DNA of 64,000 nt from Hanleya hanleyi (GCA_036873755.1 JAVTVY010016081.1:1-64000); one strand, 5' to 3'; shown: positions 34,901-49,900, numbered from the stretch's first letter. Notes: generated by a model not told the origin, from the letters alone. Program-made: numbers and translations.

Positions 34901-37900
34901 AACCAAGTGCAGGTGCTGTCATGTTTTTCAGAGAATGTCAGAAATGTGATTTCATTGCCCGTGATATTAAAAATTTAGGTCACAGAAAAATGTTAACTAT
35001 AGTTAATCTCAACTACTAAATATCTTTTATCGAAATATGTTATTTGCTGAATATTTTCTAAATGACGCTACTACCTCTTTAATAGTTGGATTTGCTTTTG
35101 ACAAAAAAATTATTCCTAGTTTACATGGTTTTGTATATGTAACTTACGTGACAATTTTTGTAACTTACGTGACATAAGTTACACAACTTCACTCGCCTAA
35201 ATTTCTATTCAACTATTTGTTTTTAACCAAGTTAAGAGGTGGATGTTCCTAGTGGACATAAGGTAGTTTCATTGAGGGAAGAGTTTTTTAATATCTATTG
35301 CCTATATTATCTCTTGACAAAATGACCCATGAAAATTTGTCACGTAAGTTACATTGCGATAATCGGATTGAATATTGAGTGAAAATGACAGTCTTGCCAA
35401 CTTCACAAATTTGGCAAGTTTGCATGTTAGAATACATGGTTATTAGTTACTAACATCAGATATAACCAAACTGAGATGAATACTTCAGATTTTACATCTT
35501 AATTTGAGGCCTACTAGAAAATCACATTTTATGGCTGTCCGAGTTTGCTAGGTATTTTAATGGTATTTTGCAAAAACATATTCATTTATTGTCGTCGTCA
35601 GCGTCGTCTGTCTGTCTGTCTGTCCATCTTTCTTGTGAACACGATATCTCAAGAAGAATTATAGCCAGGCATTGTGAATTGATACCACATATGTATCGGG
35701 TGAAGGGTCAGAAGCCTATTAAAAATAACTGACCTTGACCTATTTTATCAAGGTCAAATTCTAGTATTTGCTATATTTTTTGAAGAATTGAAGCTAGGGT
35801 CTCCAAATTCATACTATATATGCAACTCGTGATTGACTAGAAGTCTATCCCAGTTGACTGACCTTGACCTATCTTTTATAGGTCATATACTGTTTATTGT
35901 GATATAAGATGAAGAAATAAAGCTAAGCTTTCCAAATTAATACTATGTATACATCTGGCGAAGGTCCGGAGGTGTACTGAAGATGACTGACCTTGACCTA
36001 TTTTATCAAGATCACATTTTAGTATTTGCTATATTTTTGGAAGGATTGATGCTGGGGTCTCCAAATTCATATTACTCCTGCAACTCGTGACGGACTAGAA
36101 GCCTATCCCAGTTAACTGACCTTGACCTATTTTTTCAAGGTCATATACGGTTTATTATGGTCTAACATGAAGAAATATCTCCAGGGTTTCAAAATTGATA
36201 CTATGTATACACCTGGTGAAGGACCAGAGGTGTACTGAAGATGACTGACCTTGACCTATTTTATCAAGGTCACATTTTAGTATTTGCTATATTTTTGGAA
36301 GGATTATAGCTGGGGCCTCCAAATTAATATTACTCATGCAACTCGTGACGGACTAGAAGCCTATCCCAGTTGACTGACCTTGACCTATTTTTTATAGGTC
36401 ATATGCTGTTTATTATGGTCTAACATGAAGAATATAGCTAGGCTTTTCAAATTAATACCATGTGTACATCTGGTGATGCTCCAAAGGTATGCTGAAGATG
36501 GCTGACCTTGACCTATTTCATCCTTGACCTATTTTATCCAAGTCAGATTCTATTTAGTACAATATTCTATGAAAGAGATATCTACATTGTACAAATTGAT
36601 ATCACTTATGGCTGGACCTGAAGACTAATGAAGAATATCACTGACCTTGACCTTTTTTTTTAAATGTCAAATTCTATATGTTAAGTTTAAGATCTCCAAA
36701 TTCATGTTCCTTATGCGATTAGAATTGACTTCAAATTTTTTGAAGATGACTGACCTTGATCTATATTTCCAAGATAAAATTACTTGATTGGATTATAAGC
36801 TTTTTAAAAGAGTATATTTAGAGCTAAGAATTCGGTCATGCTCTACCAGAACCTCCGGCCTTGGCAAAAGCTGAACTACATTCAACCCTACTAGATCACA
36901 TTTTTGTTATCTAGTTCTAAAAATACACTGATGATGTTATGCAATGCATGATTGCTGGGTGTAGACAATAACTGATAGCCGAGGGGTATTGAAGCCCATG
37001 GGCTATTTTTAATTCATTTGATTTTGTACCTGTGCCCGTTTCACGGACGCTGTGAGACCCTAGATCTAACCCTGCATGTATTTCAATTATGTGCCGAACA
37101 ATTCTTGACAAATGTCTTGTGTGTATTTGCTGAAGATTTCAACCCTTGCACTCATTTGTCTAAATAATACCTGACCGCCCATCCGGGACAACCTAATGTC
37201 AGCAAGGGCAAATCTTTCTTGACCCTTCATCTGTATGCGGGAAGCCCAATCTACATGTAGGTAAACCAAGATGGTAAATCAGGGAAATACCATCTAGACG
37301 TAACGCTATGAAAGCTTTGTGCGAAATGTTCGTCGATATTCTACGAGTTCCCATAATAAGCCAATCCCTCCCATCTCAACCTTTTCGCTCTGACAATGAC
37401 CGACGTTTACTTCAAGGAGATTAACATCTTCGCATGGCACAATCTTTTGATATTTTCTACCCCTAATAAAGCCAGACTTTTCGGCGGGAGAAAATTCTTT
37501 GATATTTACGGACCCTCTCTGGAAATGATGCCATATTTGGAAACTGTTTCAGGATAATGTTTATATATTAGACCACGAGCTACCGTGTGTAATTACTGTG
37601 GGTGTGATTTTTAAATAGTTACAACCAGCTATCCATCTGATTGGCTAACAATAGTAGTTTCAACTCGCACAGGATTTATATAGGGCTGAATTCAGATATA
37701 ATATTCCGTGATATTATATCTGAGTTTACTGAGATTGGCGGGAAGCCCAGCTTTTCATCAGCCAACACACATTTTTAAAAGAGACCAGTTCAAACTGCTT
37801 TGGGCAGGCAAGTTTTAACTAATCACTTCTTGCCCAAAGTAAGACCTAAAAATAATTATTTCAACCCCTGTCACTATTCAAAAAGAATACCATTATGCTT

Positions 37901-40900
37901 ACACTGATTTTGGCAACTTCAATTCGAAAATTATGGTCCAGGTATCACTGATAAAAAAAAATGTTCTCCATACTGAAATCTGAAGGATAGGATAAAAAAA
38001 TAGGATATATGAAGGATAGTACGAAGCACAATTTTTAGCGGAGAGTCCCGCCTCACTGTACCCATTGGTCCGCCAGTGCGAATCCTTTGCAAAATGCAGA
38101 TTAGTATAGTGATTCTTGTTTTATGCTTTACAGGATTGAGTGATGCAATTAAGGGAGAGAACCCTACCAACAATGTAGTGACCGGAGGTCAACAGTCTGC
38201 CACCACAGGGCAGATTTTCCCAAACGACTTGCACGATGTTCCGTTTAATGAAGCAGATGGGCCTGGGGCTTCACCAGATATGCCAGGTTTTGATGGTACT
38301 GAACTACAAACCAGCCAGCCATCTGTGAACATGGGTGCTGGCGTCGCTGACCTCGTCCAGCAAAATGATATAGTTTCGGTCACCTATCAAATTCACCAGG
38401 ATGATATGGTTTCGGTCACATATAAAAATCACGAGGTTGACCCCGTACTGGCTGATCACAGTAACAACACGCAGCATGCTCGGGAAAATCCGTCTCAAGC
38501 TGATGGCCAGTTGACCGTTGGCCAAATTGGCCACGTGGGAAGAGAGACATTTCAAGTAAATGTTTCTCCCTCATCTGTACTGGACATCAATGAAGGAATC
38601 CAGAATGATTTCCAAATGAACTCGGGACAGATTCCTGTGGCACAACCTCCTGTAAACTCGTACCAAAGCAACCAGGTGCAGGGTCACATGGATCTGCCTC
38701 AAGCAGGTCTGTCAAACTCGTACCCAGTTCCGGCCGGTTCAGGCATATCCGGGAAACTCAACCCGCCGCAAATAAATTCTGCGACACAGAATCCCGTACC
38801 GGTCACTTCATTCGAGTCGAACCAAATCCAAGCTGGTATGTTTCAATCCAGTTCAAACCAGAATTCTCATTTCCAAACAAACAGTACGAATCTGAGCCAG
38901 ACAGGAGAATTAATGACGACACCTTATGACTCGGCCGTTAACAATAGTGAAAGTATTCATAGCCACTGCCCATCGGGTAACTATACATTCGAACAAATGC
39001 AGTCTCAGCCAACGACTGTTTCTGGGGAGACCATTCACAGTCAACCCATCACATACCTGTCGTCGATAGAGCCGATCTCGTGTTTGCCAACTAACCAAAG
39101 TGAGGCAGTTTCATATCAGAATGTACATATTCAGAACCACTGCGGACAAAGTCCATTGAATTGTTTCCCCGTTACCAGCAACCCCCAATATTCGGCTGTC
39201 CCAATCCCAGACGAAATCGGCACTTTTCATATGAATCCATCTGTTCCTTTCGAGAGTGATAACAATGGTCAGACATTGGCATTACAGGGTATGCCCACCA
39301 GCCAGCCAACACCAGACCATGTCACAACCCATCAGGGAGAACAGACAAAAGAATTTGATAATCTCTCATTCGGCATGAACCGAACTCCGTCAAACAGCCT
39401 GCAGGTGGTTGACCAGTATCCGCCAGACAAGGTAGCGGAGACTGCTGGACAACAAACTGGATTTACTACCGACTTTGCAATGACTTGTACTGACCAATCA
39501 GAGCAGTCGAGCCATAATACTTTGAACATCAACACCAGCCAAACAGATATCGCTTTCCCCAACTCTGTTTCAAATAGTTGCCATAGTAACTGTTCTAATA
39601 ATGGGTCTGGTCAGTGCAGTCCACATTTATCAAGCTCGCACAACACCAGCTGTTCTAGCGGGTTGAATGAAGAACCAGACCCACTCCAGCTTGACTTTTC
39701 AGACTCCGCACTGTTTAGACAGTTGATAACCCACATATCTAGTATATCCTCTGCAGAAAGTAGTCCCTCTCAGACCCCATTACTGTCCCCCACCAGACTA
39801 ACACCAGCAGAGATTATGGAGCACGATACCAACAGCCAGTCTAGCCTGATTGAAATGTCAGAAAAACTCATTATTGACACCCCCAGTCGTAACGCCCCGC
39901 ATGGGTTACTGTCGAAGACTGGGCTTGATTACGAAGCTTTTTTTTCCAATTTTAACGAAGATGCTGTGTTTGACCCACCCAGGAAGGTACAGCGGTCCCT
40001 GGAGAACTCAGATGTTCCGTCTACAATGAGTCAAATGGCCCACACATCCGTTACGGAAAAGTTTGATGCAGATGCTGCTATTTCATCTTCAGCTTTCTCC
40101 ATTGCCAGTCAGCCTGGAATCTTCACGTTTGACACTCATAATTTTGCAACAAATACAACTCAGTCTATTGGGAACTCGCTCTCTGGGTAAGCAAATAAAA
40201 CTTGAAATATACTCTGGCGGGGCTTTAGATTTATCCCTTCGATACATGTACATGTACAAAGTTAAATGTTGTGCCCAAATTAGGGTGCACTCAAATTAGA
40301 GAGTAAAAAAAACATTAATTTTTTTTTATATTTTTCTTGCATTGAGAATCCGTGTTCAGTTATGTATGGAGATCCTCATCAATTAAGCATCCTACTTGAT
40401 TCAAAGCCCACCTTCAATTTGCCAGAATCCTGGAAGCTTGGGGAGTTCGAATATTTTCACTAATTTGTGTGCATTTCCCTGCCTACAAAAAATTGGCGAG
40501 CCGAACAGAGGTTGTGCCCAAGTTGGGGTAATCTAACAGCCTGTACTCTGCGACTGTCTGATTTGTGCTTGTATTGTACATGGATGTAATTAGTCAACTC
40601 ATTCATTTGTGTTGGCAATGGATGTTACAAAATGTTTTGGTCATTCATACTTCGTTTCATTGCAACTTGGTAGTGGGAGCCTATTGGCTCGATACATCAG
40701 CCCACACAATTCGGAAAACTCCCCTCAGCAAAAATAATGTCCTATCAAAATAATTCCTATTTAACACCATGTTAAACATTGCTGAAGTGAACTGCTGATG
40801 CCACAGCATTTACATGTACCTTGGCAGTTGCTAATTTGCTGTGGTGAATTGTGGGAGCTGTACATGCACCGTGTTGATATTGTTTATTTTGTCAACACTG

Positions 40901-43900
40901 GCCTAAACCATTGTTCTACCAGTCATGCCAATTGCCTTGTAATGTGACTGCATTCTTTAACGCATTCAAGAAAGACTCCCTATTTCTAAATTTCAAAAGT
41001 ACATGTAGCTGGACGATACAAAAATGGTTCAGTGGACTGCATTTGTCAACTATGATGACTACCAGATACGGAATAATCTTCTGTTTTTTCTTCTTAGACT
41101 TGAGAAAACTGCCACTGAAGCGGAAGATTCTGTGTTTCCGCGCCCCACGAAACCAGCTCCACAGTCCCGAAAGCAGGCCGGTGGACGGAATAAGAAGTTC
41201 CGAGAGCCAACTCTAATACAGCAGTTCCCAGCGAGTATTGATGGCTGCCAGTTAAAGATTATAGACCAGCCCGAAGATCAACACCGGGCCCGGTACATGA
41301 CTGAAGGTAGCAGAGGGGCGGTGAAGGATCGATCTCTGCAGGGGCATCCCAGCGTCAAGGTGAACATCTGTGACTGTCTGTTTGCTTTATACATGCAGCT
41401 CTTTCAGTTTCTCCATGTTATGATTAATACTAGGTTACACGTTTTTATAGTAATCCATTGGAGGATCTAATGTTTGCTTTGAAGAAAGAGAAATACAATG
41501 AAACCTGTGAATGACGACATCTGGGTAAACGTAGCCTTGGCATCTTATCATGGTAGTTGCATGAGATTTTTTTTTTTTTAGAAACGTCCAAACAATACTT
41601 GCATTCAAACCTCTTACACTCCCCTGAATACATCCTTTCCGTACCATGATCACCTACCTGTGAGTGGATGGTATCACTGGGTTGTTTATATGCCTTGCAC
41701 AAAGCACAACAATGGAAACATTATTTCAATTTCTACAGCCGCCTCAATTTTCAGTCGCCGCCATGTTGTGTAATGCGCATGTTTGCGTCATGTGTATGTG
41801 TCGAACAAAAGTCATCCATTTCCAAAGCATGTGGCTAGCCAAACGGAGGAGGGCATAGAAATTGTTGATAAAATGTTTCCATTCTTGTGCTTTGTACGAG
41901 GCAATCGCATATAAACACCCCAGTGACATCATCCACTCCCAGGTAGGTGATCGTAGTATGGAAAGGATATATTTCAGAGGAGTGTAAGACCGTTTGAAAG
42001 TAACTATTTTTTGGACGTTTTAAAATTATTTTTCTTCACATGCAACTACCGTGATAAGACGCCAAGGCTTCCGCTTGGTGTCTTAGAAGGCTCGGGTAAA
42101 CCGACCAACCTCCAAATTCTGACATTATCTTTGGACCCAATACTGTAAGGTATTGAACTTTGATAAATCCAAACCCTGTCAAAACCAACACTATAATCTG
42201 GTCCCAAGCATGGTCAGTTTACACGGGTTTCACTGTACTGCTTTAGTACTTCTACCTCATTGAGAAGTCCAGAAACAATGTTTTCTTGTTTTTTTTTCCG
42301 ATTGTGTTCATAACTTGTTTTATCAAAAAAGAAGAAAAAAAAAATGCACCTAAGATGAGCTCAGTGAAAAAAAGTTGAATTTTCAATACCTCAAAATTTT
42401 GTTCATTTTATTTATTGATCCCAACAGCTTTTTGGAGTTCAGGAGAGTGTAACCCTGCAAGTGTTTGTGGGCGGTGACGGAGGACGAGTTAAACCCCATG
42501 GATTCTATCAGGCATGCAAAGTTTGTGGTAAGAACTCCACGCCGTGCACCGAGAGAGACATTGATGGTACAACCGTGATAGAACTACAACTGAACCCTGC
42601 GGATGACATGATGGCAAGGTAAACATTGTGATCTAACGGGCGCTGTAATCTCAATATCGATCAAGTTGAATTGGTGACTTCACAGTTCTGGAATATCTTC
42701 ATACAAAAGCACAGGGAACTTGAAGCCCTTTTAAGGCCCTTTTTGACAACTGTTCTGAAAGATTTCTGCTTCTGAAAATGATCTGGTGTGTTAATTTCTC
42801 TAATTATTCAATCCCCCTATCAAAATTTAATCGGTTGTTCTTATAAATTTGATCACTCCAAAACACATTAAAATAAGAGAGAAATACTGGAGTACCTTTC
42901 TTCAAGGTAAGAATAGGCCTCCGCTCCTCGGACAGCTTGTCGTAGGCGGTGACTAGCTGGGGCACACGTGAAGTTCTTGGGTGTGAAAAAGAATAGGAAA
43001 CAAACGTTTTTATATGACTGAAACATTAATTGTTGGAAGCAATGTTAAATCATAGTCAGTCAGTCACTCAACTACACAAGGGAAGTAACTTTGTGCCTTT
43101 GTGGAGACGCATATTATCATAGGCCTGAGGAAAATATAAATGATATATCATTCTGGTGTAAAATGAGTTTTCCCTGCAACTGTTGTCTTGGAATGTCATT
43201 AATTTTGTTCAAACTTGCAACTCTGCTCTTCATGATTGTGTTTTTCTTTATTAAAATTCTGTCAGAATTGATTGTGTTGGAATCTTGAAGCTGAGAAATG
43301 CTGATGTTGAAAATCGCATTGGTTTAGTCAAAGCTAAAAAGAAGAGTGTCAAAGCAAGACTGGTGTTCCGGGTGACATATAAGAAATCTGATGGTTGCTA
43401 CCAGACTCTACAAGTTGCTTCTCAACCCATTCTTTGCAGTGAGTATCAATAGTCACAAATATGTCAGAGTATTGAGATACCATATTTGATTTAACAGGGT
43501 TGATATGGGTCCTGGATTTACTTGAATTCTGATTTAAATAAATTCCAGGACCTGGAAATCCTTGAATTCTGACAACATTTGAAAACATTCCTGGAAAAGT
43601 CCTCGAATTTTATTGTCCTCTCTCCCCAAAATATCTGCCACAATTAATTACTGGAATTTCTTTTTAGAAAGGTGAAACCTCACCTTTATTATGGGATCTT
43701 GAAAATTTCTGATTTTAGGGTTGTCCGTAGTACACGTATAAAAATAGTTTCAAATTGTTTCTTTCTCAGACCAGAATAGTTATCCTTCAGTGGTTGGCAG
43801 GCTTTGTAGGCCTATATATAGTCACTTAGCATGTACTCGATCCCTTACCTGTGTTAAATAATACTGTTAATTTTTTTCCTTGAAGATATCAGATTAATAC

Positions 43901-46900
43901 GCACTAAAGTATGGAAGCCTGATATGGTAACTCTTCCAAAGATTGACCTCAGCTCAGAGAAATACAGTTCAGGAGGCAACATGTACATGTGTAAAGAGCT
44001 GCTCTACCATGGCTTTAGGGGCTGTACATGTATCTATGCTGGGCCTAGTTTCTGATGAACGAAGGTCAAGCTAAATCCAGGTCATCACATGGACTGGTGT
44101 TAGGGAATATATGTATGATGTATGTAGTGAAATTAATCAATTGAACTTGAACTTAGATATAATATCCAGGGGTCAAAATGTTCCAAATTTCCAGGTCATC
44201 CAGTGGATGACCTCGTCAAAAACTGAGGTCATCCCAGTGAGATTGAGGTCATCCATTACCTTCAACCTGTAATCTTAATGGAGTGTTTCATTTTTTTTTT
44301 TTTACTGCTGCCAAATGCCATTTTCAGGTCGTAAAGTTGAAAGGAAAAAAAAAAACAAACAGAAAAACAGTTGAGAATATTATCTTGCACATCCTCATGC
44401 CGGCATAATATTATAATACAAAATCATTTTCTCTTGGGGTTATGGTGTTGTATCAAAATGTAATAGGTGCACATAGAATTGTCAATTTCAAGACAAACCT
44501 CACAGGAAGTTTTGTTACTTTCATTATCAGAATGTAACCAGGAATGAAGTACTGGTCGTTTTGTGCATCACTCCAACTACTGTCTGTCTCGCATTACGCT
44601 GCGGCGAGGGTTTCGTGGATTTATCAGTTAATATAACACATTAGCTGTCGAAACTCACCATTTATTCCAAACTCTATCTGTGCAATTATTTGTCATCAAA
44701 AATATTTTCCGGACATGAGAAATTGTTAAAAAAAATCACCAAAGCTTGTCTCATCCGAGCAGCCGACGTTCATTGCTGTGAAACCAACCGGGCAAGTCCA
44801 TTTTCACCCACAGGAGAGGCAGAGCCCTAGGGGAAGTAACTCATCCGGCATATTTATTCAATGAAAGCAGAAGGAAGAATTAGCTCCCCTATCACACTAC
44901 CACTCTCCGGAAAATGGACTTGCCCGGTCATCGGCATGATTGAGTCTGCAACATGCGGTTGCTCGGACGTGACAAACCTTGGAGATTTCTTTAACAATTT
45001 CTCATGTCAGGAAAATAGTTTTGATGGCAAATAATTGCACAGATAGTGTTTGGAATATATGGTGAGTTTCGACAGCTAATGTGTGATATTAACTGATAAA
45101 TCCAAGAAACCCTCGCCGCAGCGTAATGTGAAACAGACAGTAGACAATTCATGATGTAAAAAAAACATGTGCTGTCAGCCACGGAAAGTTTGTGTTATTG
45201 TTGATGTTGCAAGAGAAAGTGCCTGAGTGGAATTGTTCCTAGGGAACTAATGCTGGCATAGCCTGAAGTTAGGAAAGCAAGGGAGGTCACTCGTGGCGAC
45301 GTATTGTATTGTATTGTATTGTATCCGCATAGGACCATTTCACACCAGCATCCACACAAGTAGCAAACATGGCCGACCGGCAGCGAAGTTGGGCTGTCAG
45401 CGGGAAAGATGAACAAACATTTTTGAACAATTCTGCCAAATCCATGATATTGACAGTTTGTTTCTACAGAAGCCAATTTTTTGTGATCGTCAGGAGGATG
45501 ACCTGGGCTTCAATTGTACTCGTCAGCGGATTTTTCTGGTCGTAAAAACGAGTGAACGACCGAACATTTTGACCCCTGATATCTGACATGTCTGAGAACT
45601 GAAATATTCTGAGATGGATGTCTTGCCACTTGTTGTTTCATGCACTCATGTGTTTTAATACTTTCATTCAGTGCCAGTACCGGGTGTATGTATAATAGTA
45701 GTACCACTACATATGGATCAGCTTGGTATTATGGCCAGTTTTATTCATGTGTTTTTTGGGGGCTTTTTCAAACAAATAGATACTATTTTGAATTGAAACT
45801 CTGTGAAAGAAATCTGCTACTCCGGAAGCAGCTATTCTTTTGAGTTTTACTATCTCCACTATTGCAGCCAGTCAATTGGTAATCTCTGAAAATGATACAC
45901 GGGTATCACAATCAGTTAAAAACTATTTTTCCTATGAGCCATAAATTACAAAACACTAATTTACAAATAGAAGTACAGTGCAATAATATCTAGATGGATG
46001 GTATCTGTCCCAACCCTCGATCAAGCAACAGCATTTGTCTTCTGAACCACCTTTCTATATATGCCCATGGGCCTAGTTAACAAACTGAATTTCAGTGGCG
46101 TCGGAACGTAATTGAAAGTGGGGGGGGGGGGGCCTGGTCGACGATCACAGCCCAACAGGTGAGGGTCCAGGGGTCGCCTAGGCCCCAGAAACTCAGGGGT
46201 CCTAGATCGCCGGAGATGCGTTGTGAGCGTTTTCTCGGAAATAAAACTGATCATACTGCATGCAGGTTATGGTTCTATTTTCACGATTTTGTCGCAATTA
46301 TAAGCACGATATTTAAAAACAACGCACCTCATGCCTGCATCCATTTGACTTTCTACTTATATTTAAAACATACAAAACGATGACCTTTAGTTCTTGTAAC
46401 GGAAACCAATATGTCTACTGATATGATTCATTCGCACAAAGATAAAACAAGGAAATCCTCCCAGCCCAACAGGCGAGGGTCCAGGGGCCGCTAGGCCTCC
46501 GAAGTCTCAGATCTCCGGAGATGCGTTCTAAGCATTTTCCCAAAAAAAGAAAATTCGGAAATGGTTCTATCTTCACGTTTGTTTCGCATTTAAAGCACTC
46601 ATAGATATTGAAAAAATTATACTTCATGCCTGAATCCATTTGACTTTCTAGTTATAGAAAAAACACATTAAAAAAACGATGACCTTTAGATCATGGAACA
46701 TTAGAACCAATATGATAGCGATTCATTTACACAAGACTAAAATAAGCGATCCTCACAGCCTGACAGGCGAGGGTCTAGGGTATGCCTAGCCCCCCCCCCC
46801 ACCGCGGAAGCTCCGGGGTCTCAGGTTGCCGGAGATGTATTTAATGCGTTTTCCCGGAAATAAATCTGAACTCAATGTATATAGATTTATGTTTCGCATA

Positions 46901-49900
46901 ATGTTTCATGATGTATGCCTTTTGTTTGTTGTACGGCTGTCTATTCTTTGGCCTTTTCCATCCAAAAAGATACTTGTCTATTCTTTGGTCTTTTCCATCC
47001 AAAAAGATACTTGTCTATTCTTTGGTCTTTTCCATCCAAAAAGGTAACTTTGGTATACATACAGCCAGTAGCGAATGAACTAGAAGTGTGTATCACTGGA
47101 TTAGACTATCTCGACGGCACTGACATCCTTCCAACCGCTTACACCACTAGATTCCTGCACAGTCTCTACACACTCCAGATGAAATGCAAAGTTGCCATTT
47201 GGGAGAACATACGTGTGACTAATTATGTACGTTTCACTTTCATAGGCAGGGTATTTGAATTCCAGCATCAGCTCATCTCCCGTGATGCATTGCTCGCTTT
47301 TTGTTTTCAATCTGCGCGAACACGACACATACATGTACCAATCTTACTGTGCAACTACGTCACATCATGTGTTATAAGCAGGGAGATGGTGGCCAGTGGC
47401 AGTGCCTTCTAGATAGTCTAATCTTAAGGTTGCGAACTATTTGCTTCCGATACAGCTTAATCAAGATCTGTCTTGCTCTGTTTCAGCGCAACCGATTGGC
47501 TGTCCTGAGATTAGTAAAAAATCTTTGATTGAGGCCCCTGTCCGAGGAGGTGAAGAACTGTTCATCATCGGCAAGAATTTCATGAAAGGAACCAAAGTTT
47601 TCTTCAAGGAAATTGCCGAGTCTGGCGACACTATGTGGGAAAAGGAAGCAGAATTTGACAAAGATTATATTCAGAATGTAATGAAACTTGAAAGTCATTT
47701 TAAACTCAAAATCTGTTCACTTAAAACCTCTTACCTTTTCATAATCAAGTAATTGTTCGATAATGTTATTCCCGGTTGTTTTCGATTTTTTATATGCTCA
47801 TTCAATGTGAGATGAGGTTGTATAACATGTGTAGGACCTAAAGTCATAATGAGTTCCATTCATCACCTTTTTGTATCTGTGCAATGTCTCCAGTTCGAGG
47901 TCGTGGATTGGTACCCAAATTTGGGTATATGTTACCCAAGTGGCCAAGAGGGTCCTCCATCACTTTGAGGTCAAGGGTCAAGGTCACAGTGGCTGATAAT
48001 CAGTAAATGAATGAAAAGTGTTTCTAGAAGTAAAGTTCAGAGATGTGGATTGTGAGGACAAAGAAGAAACCTTTGACCAAAGGCTATTGTCTGTCTGGTC
48101 CATCAGTCCGTCGGTCCAGTTTGCTTGTTAACACAATATCTCTTGAATGATGATAGCTTGGCTTTCCAAATAACTTGACTTACCTTTACTTATTTTATCA
48201 AGGTCAAATTCTAGTCATTGCATCATCTCAGAGGAACGTGGCTAGGCTCTCAAAATTTTATACCACAGTACATGCAACAGGTGATTGATTGGAGCCCTAT
48301 TGAAATTGACTGACCTTGACCTATTGTATCGAGTTAAATATGTTGATATGTTTTCAGATTATAGCTTTTCTCTCCAAGTTTATACGACTGGTGATCTATA
48401 ACTATATACAAGTTGACAGACTAATTATGTATGGTGATAACTTCTGTAAGATTGTAGCTATAGGTTTTCCAAATTCAGATCTTCTGCAACTAATGCTGGA
48501 TCAGTTTACTGAAGAAATTATTCATGACCTATTTTTTCTTGGTCAAAAATCGATTATGATATTTGATGAAGGATCACAACTAAACTCTAAATTTGTATCC
48601 CAGAATTTCTGGTTGAGGGCATTTGCAGGCATTTTGTTGAAGCCCATGAGGCCTTTGATCGGCTTTGGGATCAGATGTACTTGTCTTTCCGAATTGTTGG
48701 CAGTTGATGTCCCTGAATTGGGGGCTCCTAGTCCTGTCAGTTGATTGGTGAACTGGGCCAAAATCAACAAACTGGAAGTGGGAATCCCAGGATTTCATGG
48801 TATAGTTTGTACAGTGCAAATCCCCTATTATATTACAGTCTACAAATTTTCATCACAAATAAATCCCGCCAGCCTTTACAATATTGCATCGATGCATGTT
48901 ACCAGTATTTGCACCATTCAATGTTGATATGGCGAGATATCTGCAAATCCTGTCTTAATTCAAGCTCTTTGTTTTTCCAGACTCACCTGATTTGCATCGT
49001 TCCAGAATACCGGGACTTGAAAATCCAAACTCCAGTCACCGTGCAGATCACTGTACGATGTGGTAGTAAGTCCAGTGACCCGCAGATGTTCACATATAAC
49101 CCTGGTAAGTCCCTTTATCGCACTCTAGGCTGTAAAGTGAGTGGTAGGAACCCTTTTGCCAGCCGAGACCTCCTTCATACTGTGAGTGAGCCGATTCTGA
49201 TTCTTTCTTATGTGGAACCATGGCGTGGGCTTGTGTACAAATCCATCCACACCTGACCGCAAATCATCAGACATTATATCACATAACGAGCTTTCAGGAT
49301 TGAACCAAGTAACAAGGAATAATTGTTTAATTACTACTTAAATGATGTGTTGTTTTGTTACTGGGTGTAAAGATAATCTGCTGCTGACTTTATATCAAAT
49401 TTGGTTACATTACAATGTTTGACAAACTTGAAATATTTGACGAGCTGTAATTTTGTTCTGATTTCATTCACTGCTCAGGACTACAGCCAGTATACCCATA
49501 AGTTTTCATGTTGGTATTGAGGATACAATGTCTACCATCAGGGCCCCCATGTGCTGCATATAGTTCGATATTTCCTTGAACGTGGATAAATATTTGACCA
49601 TTTCTTAGAAATTGTATTGTGTTCGTGCCGGACTGTCAGATTCCATTAGTTCTCTATATGCAGCATTTCTAAACCTAAATTTCACACTATAATCACTCCA
49701 AATGCCAACATGAAAGCTGTTTTTAATTAAATTACACGGGGGAAAAACCCAATCGCTCACAGTATCAATGAGGTTGTCTGATGTTTGCCTGCTTTAGATA
49801 GGAACATGTAATAGGAGTGACAGGGTGGCACCATTGTTTATTATGGTACACAAGTCACCAGAAAGGCTTCAAATACAGGACACACTTTTGATCACAAAAT

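Noticed and set aside
38076..38136. Secreted precursor with an N-terminal signal peptide
   Set aside because: The hydrophobic stretch is the polypyrimidine tract and acceptor of intron 2; the protein is an NFAT5-type nuclear factor.
46915..47412. 165-codon plus-strand frame
   Set aside because: Its start is three 37-bp tandem repeats and the rest has no splice or protein-like support.
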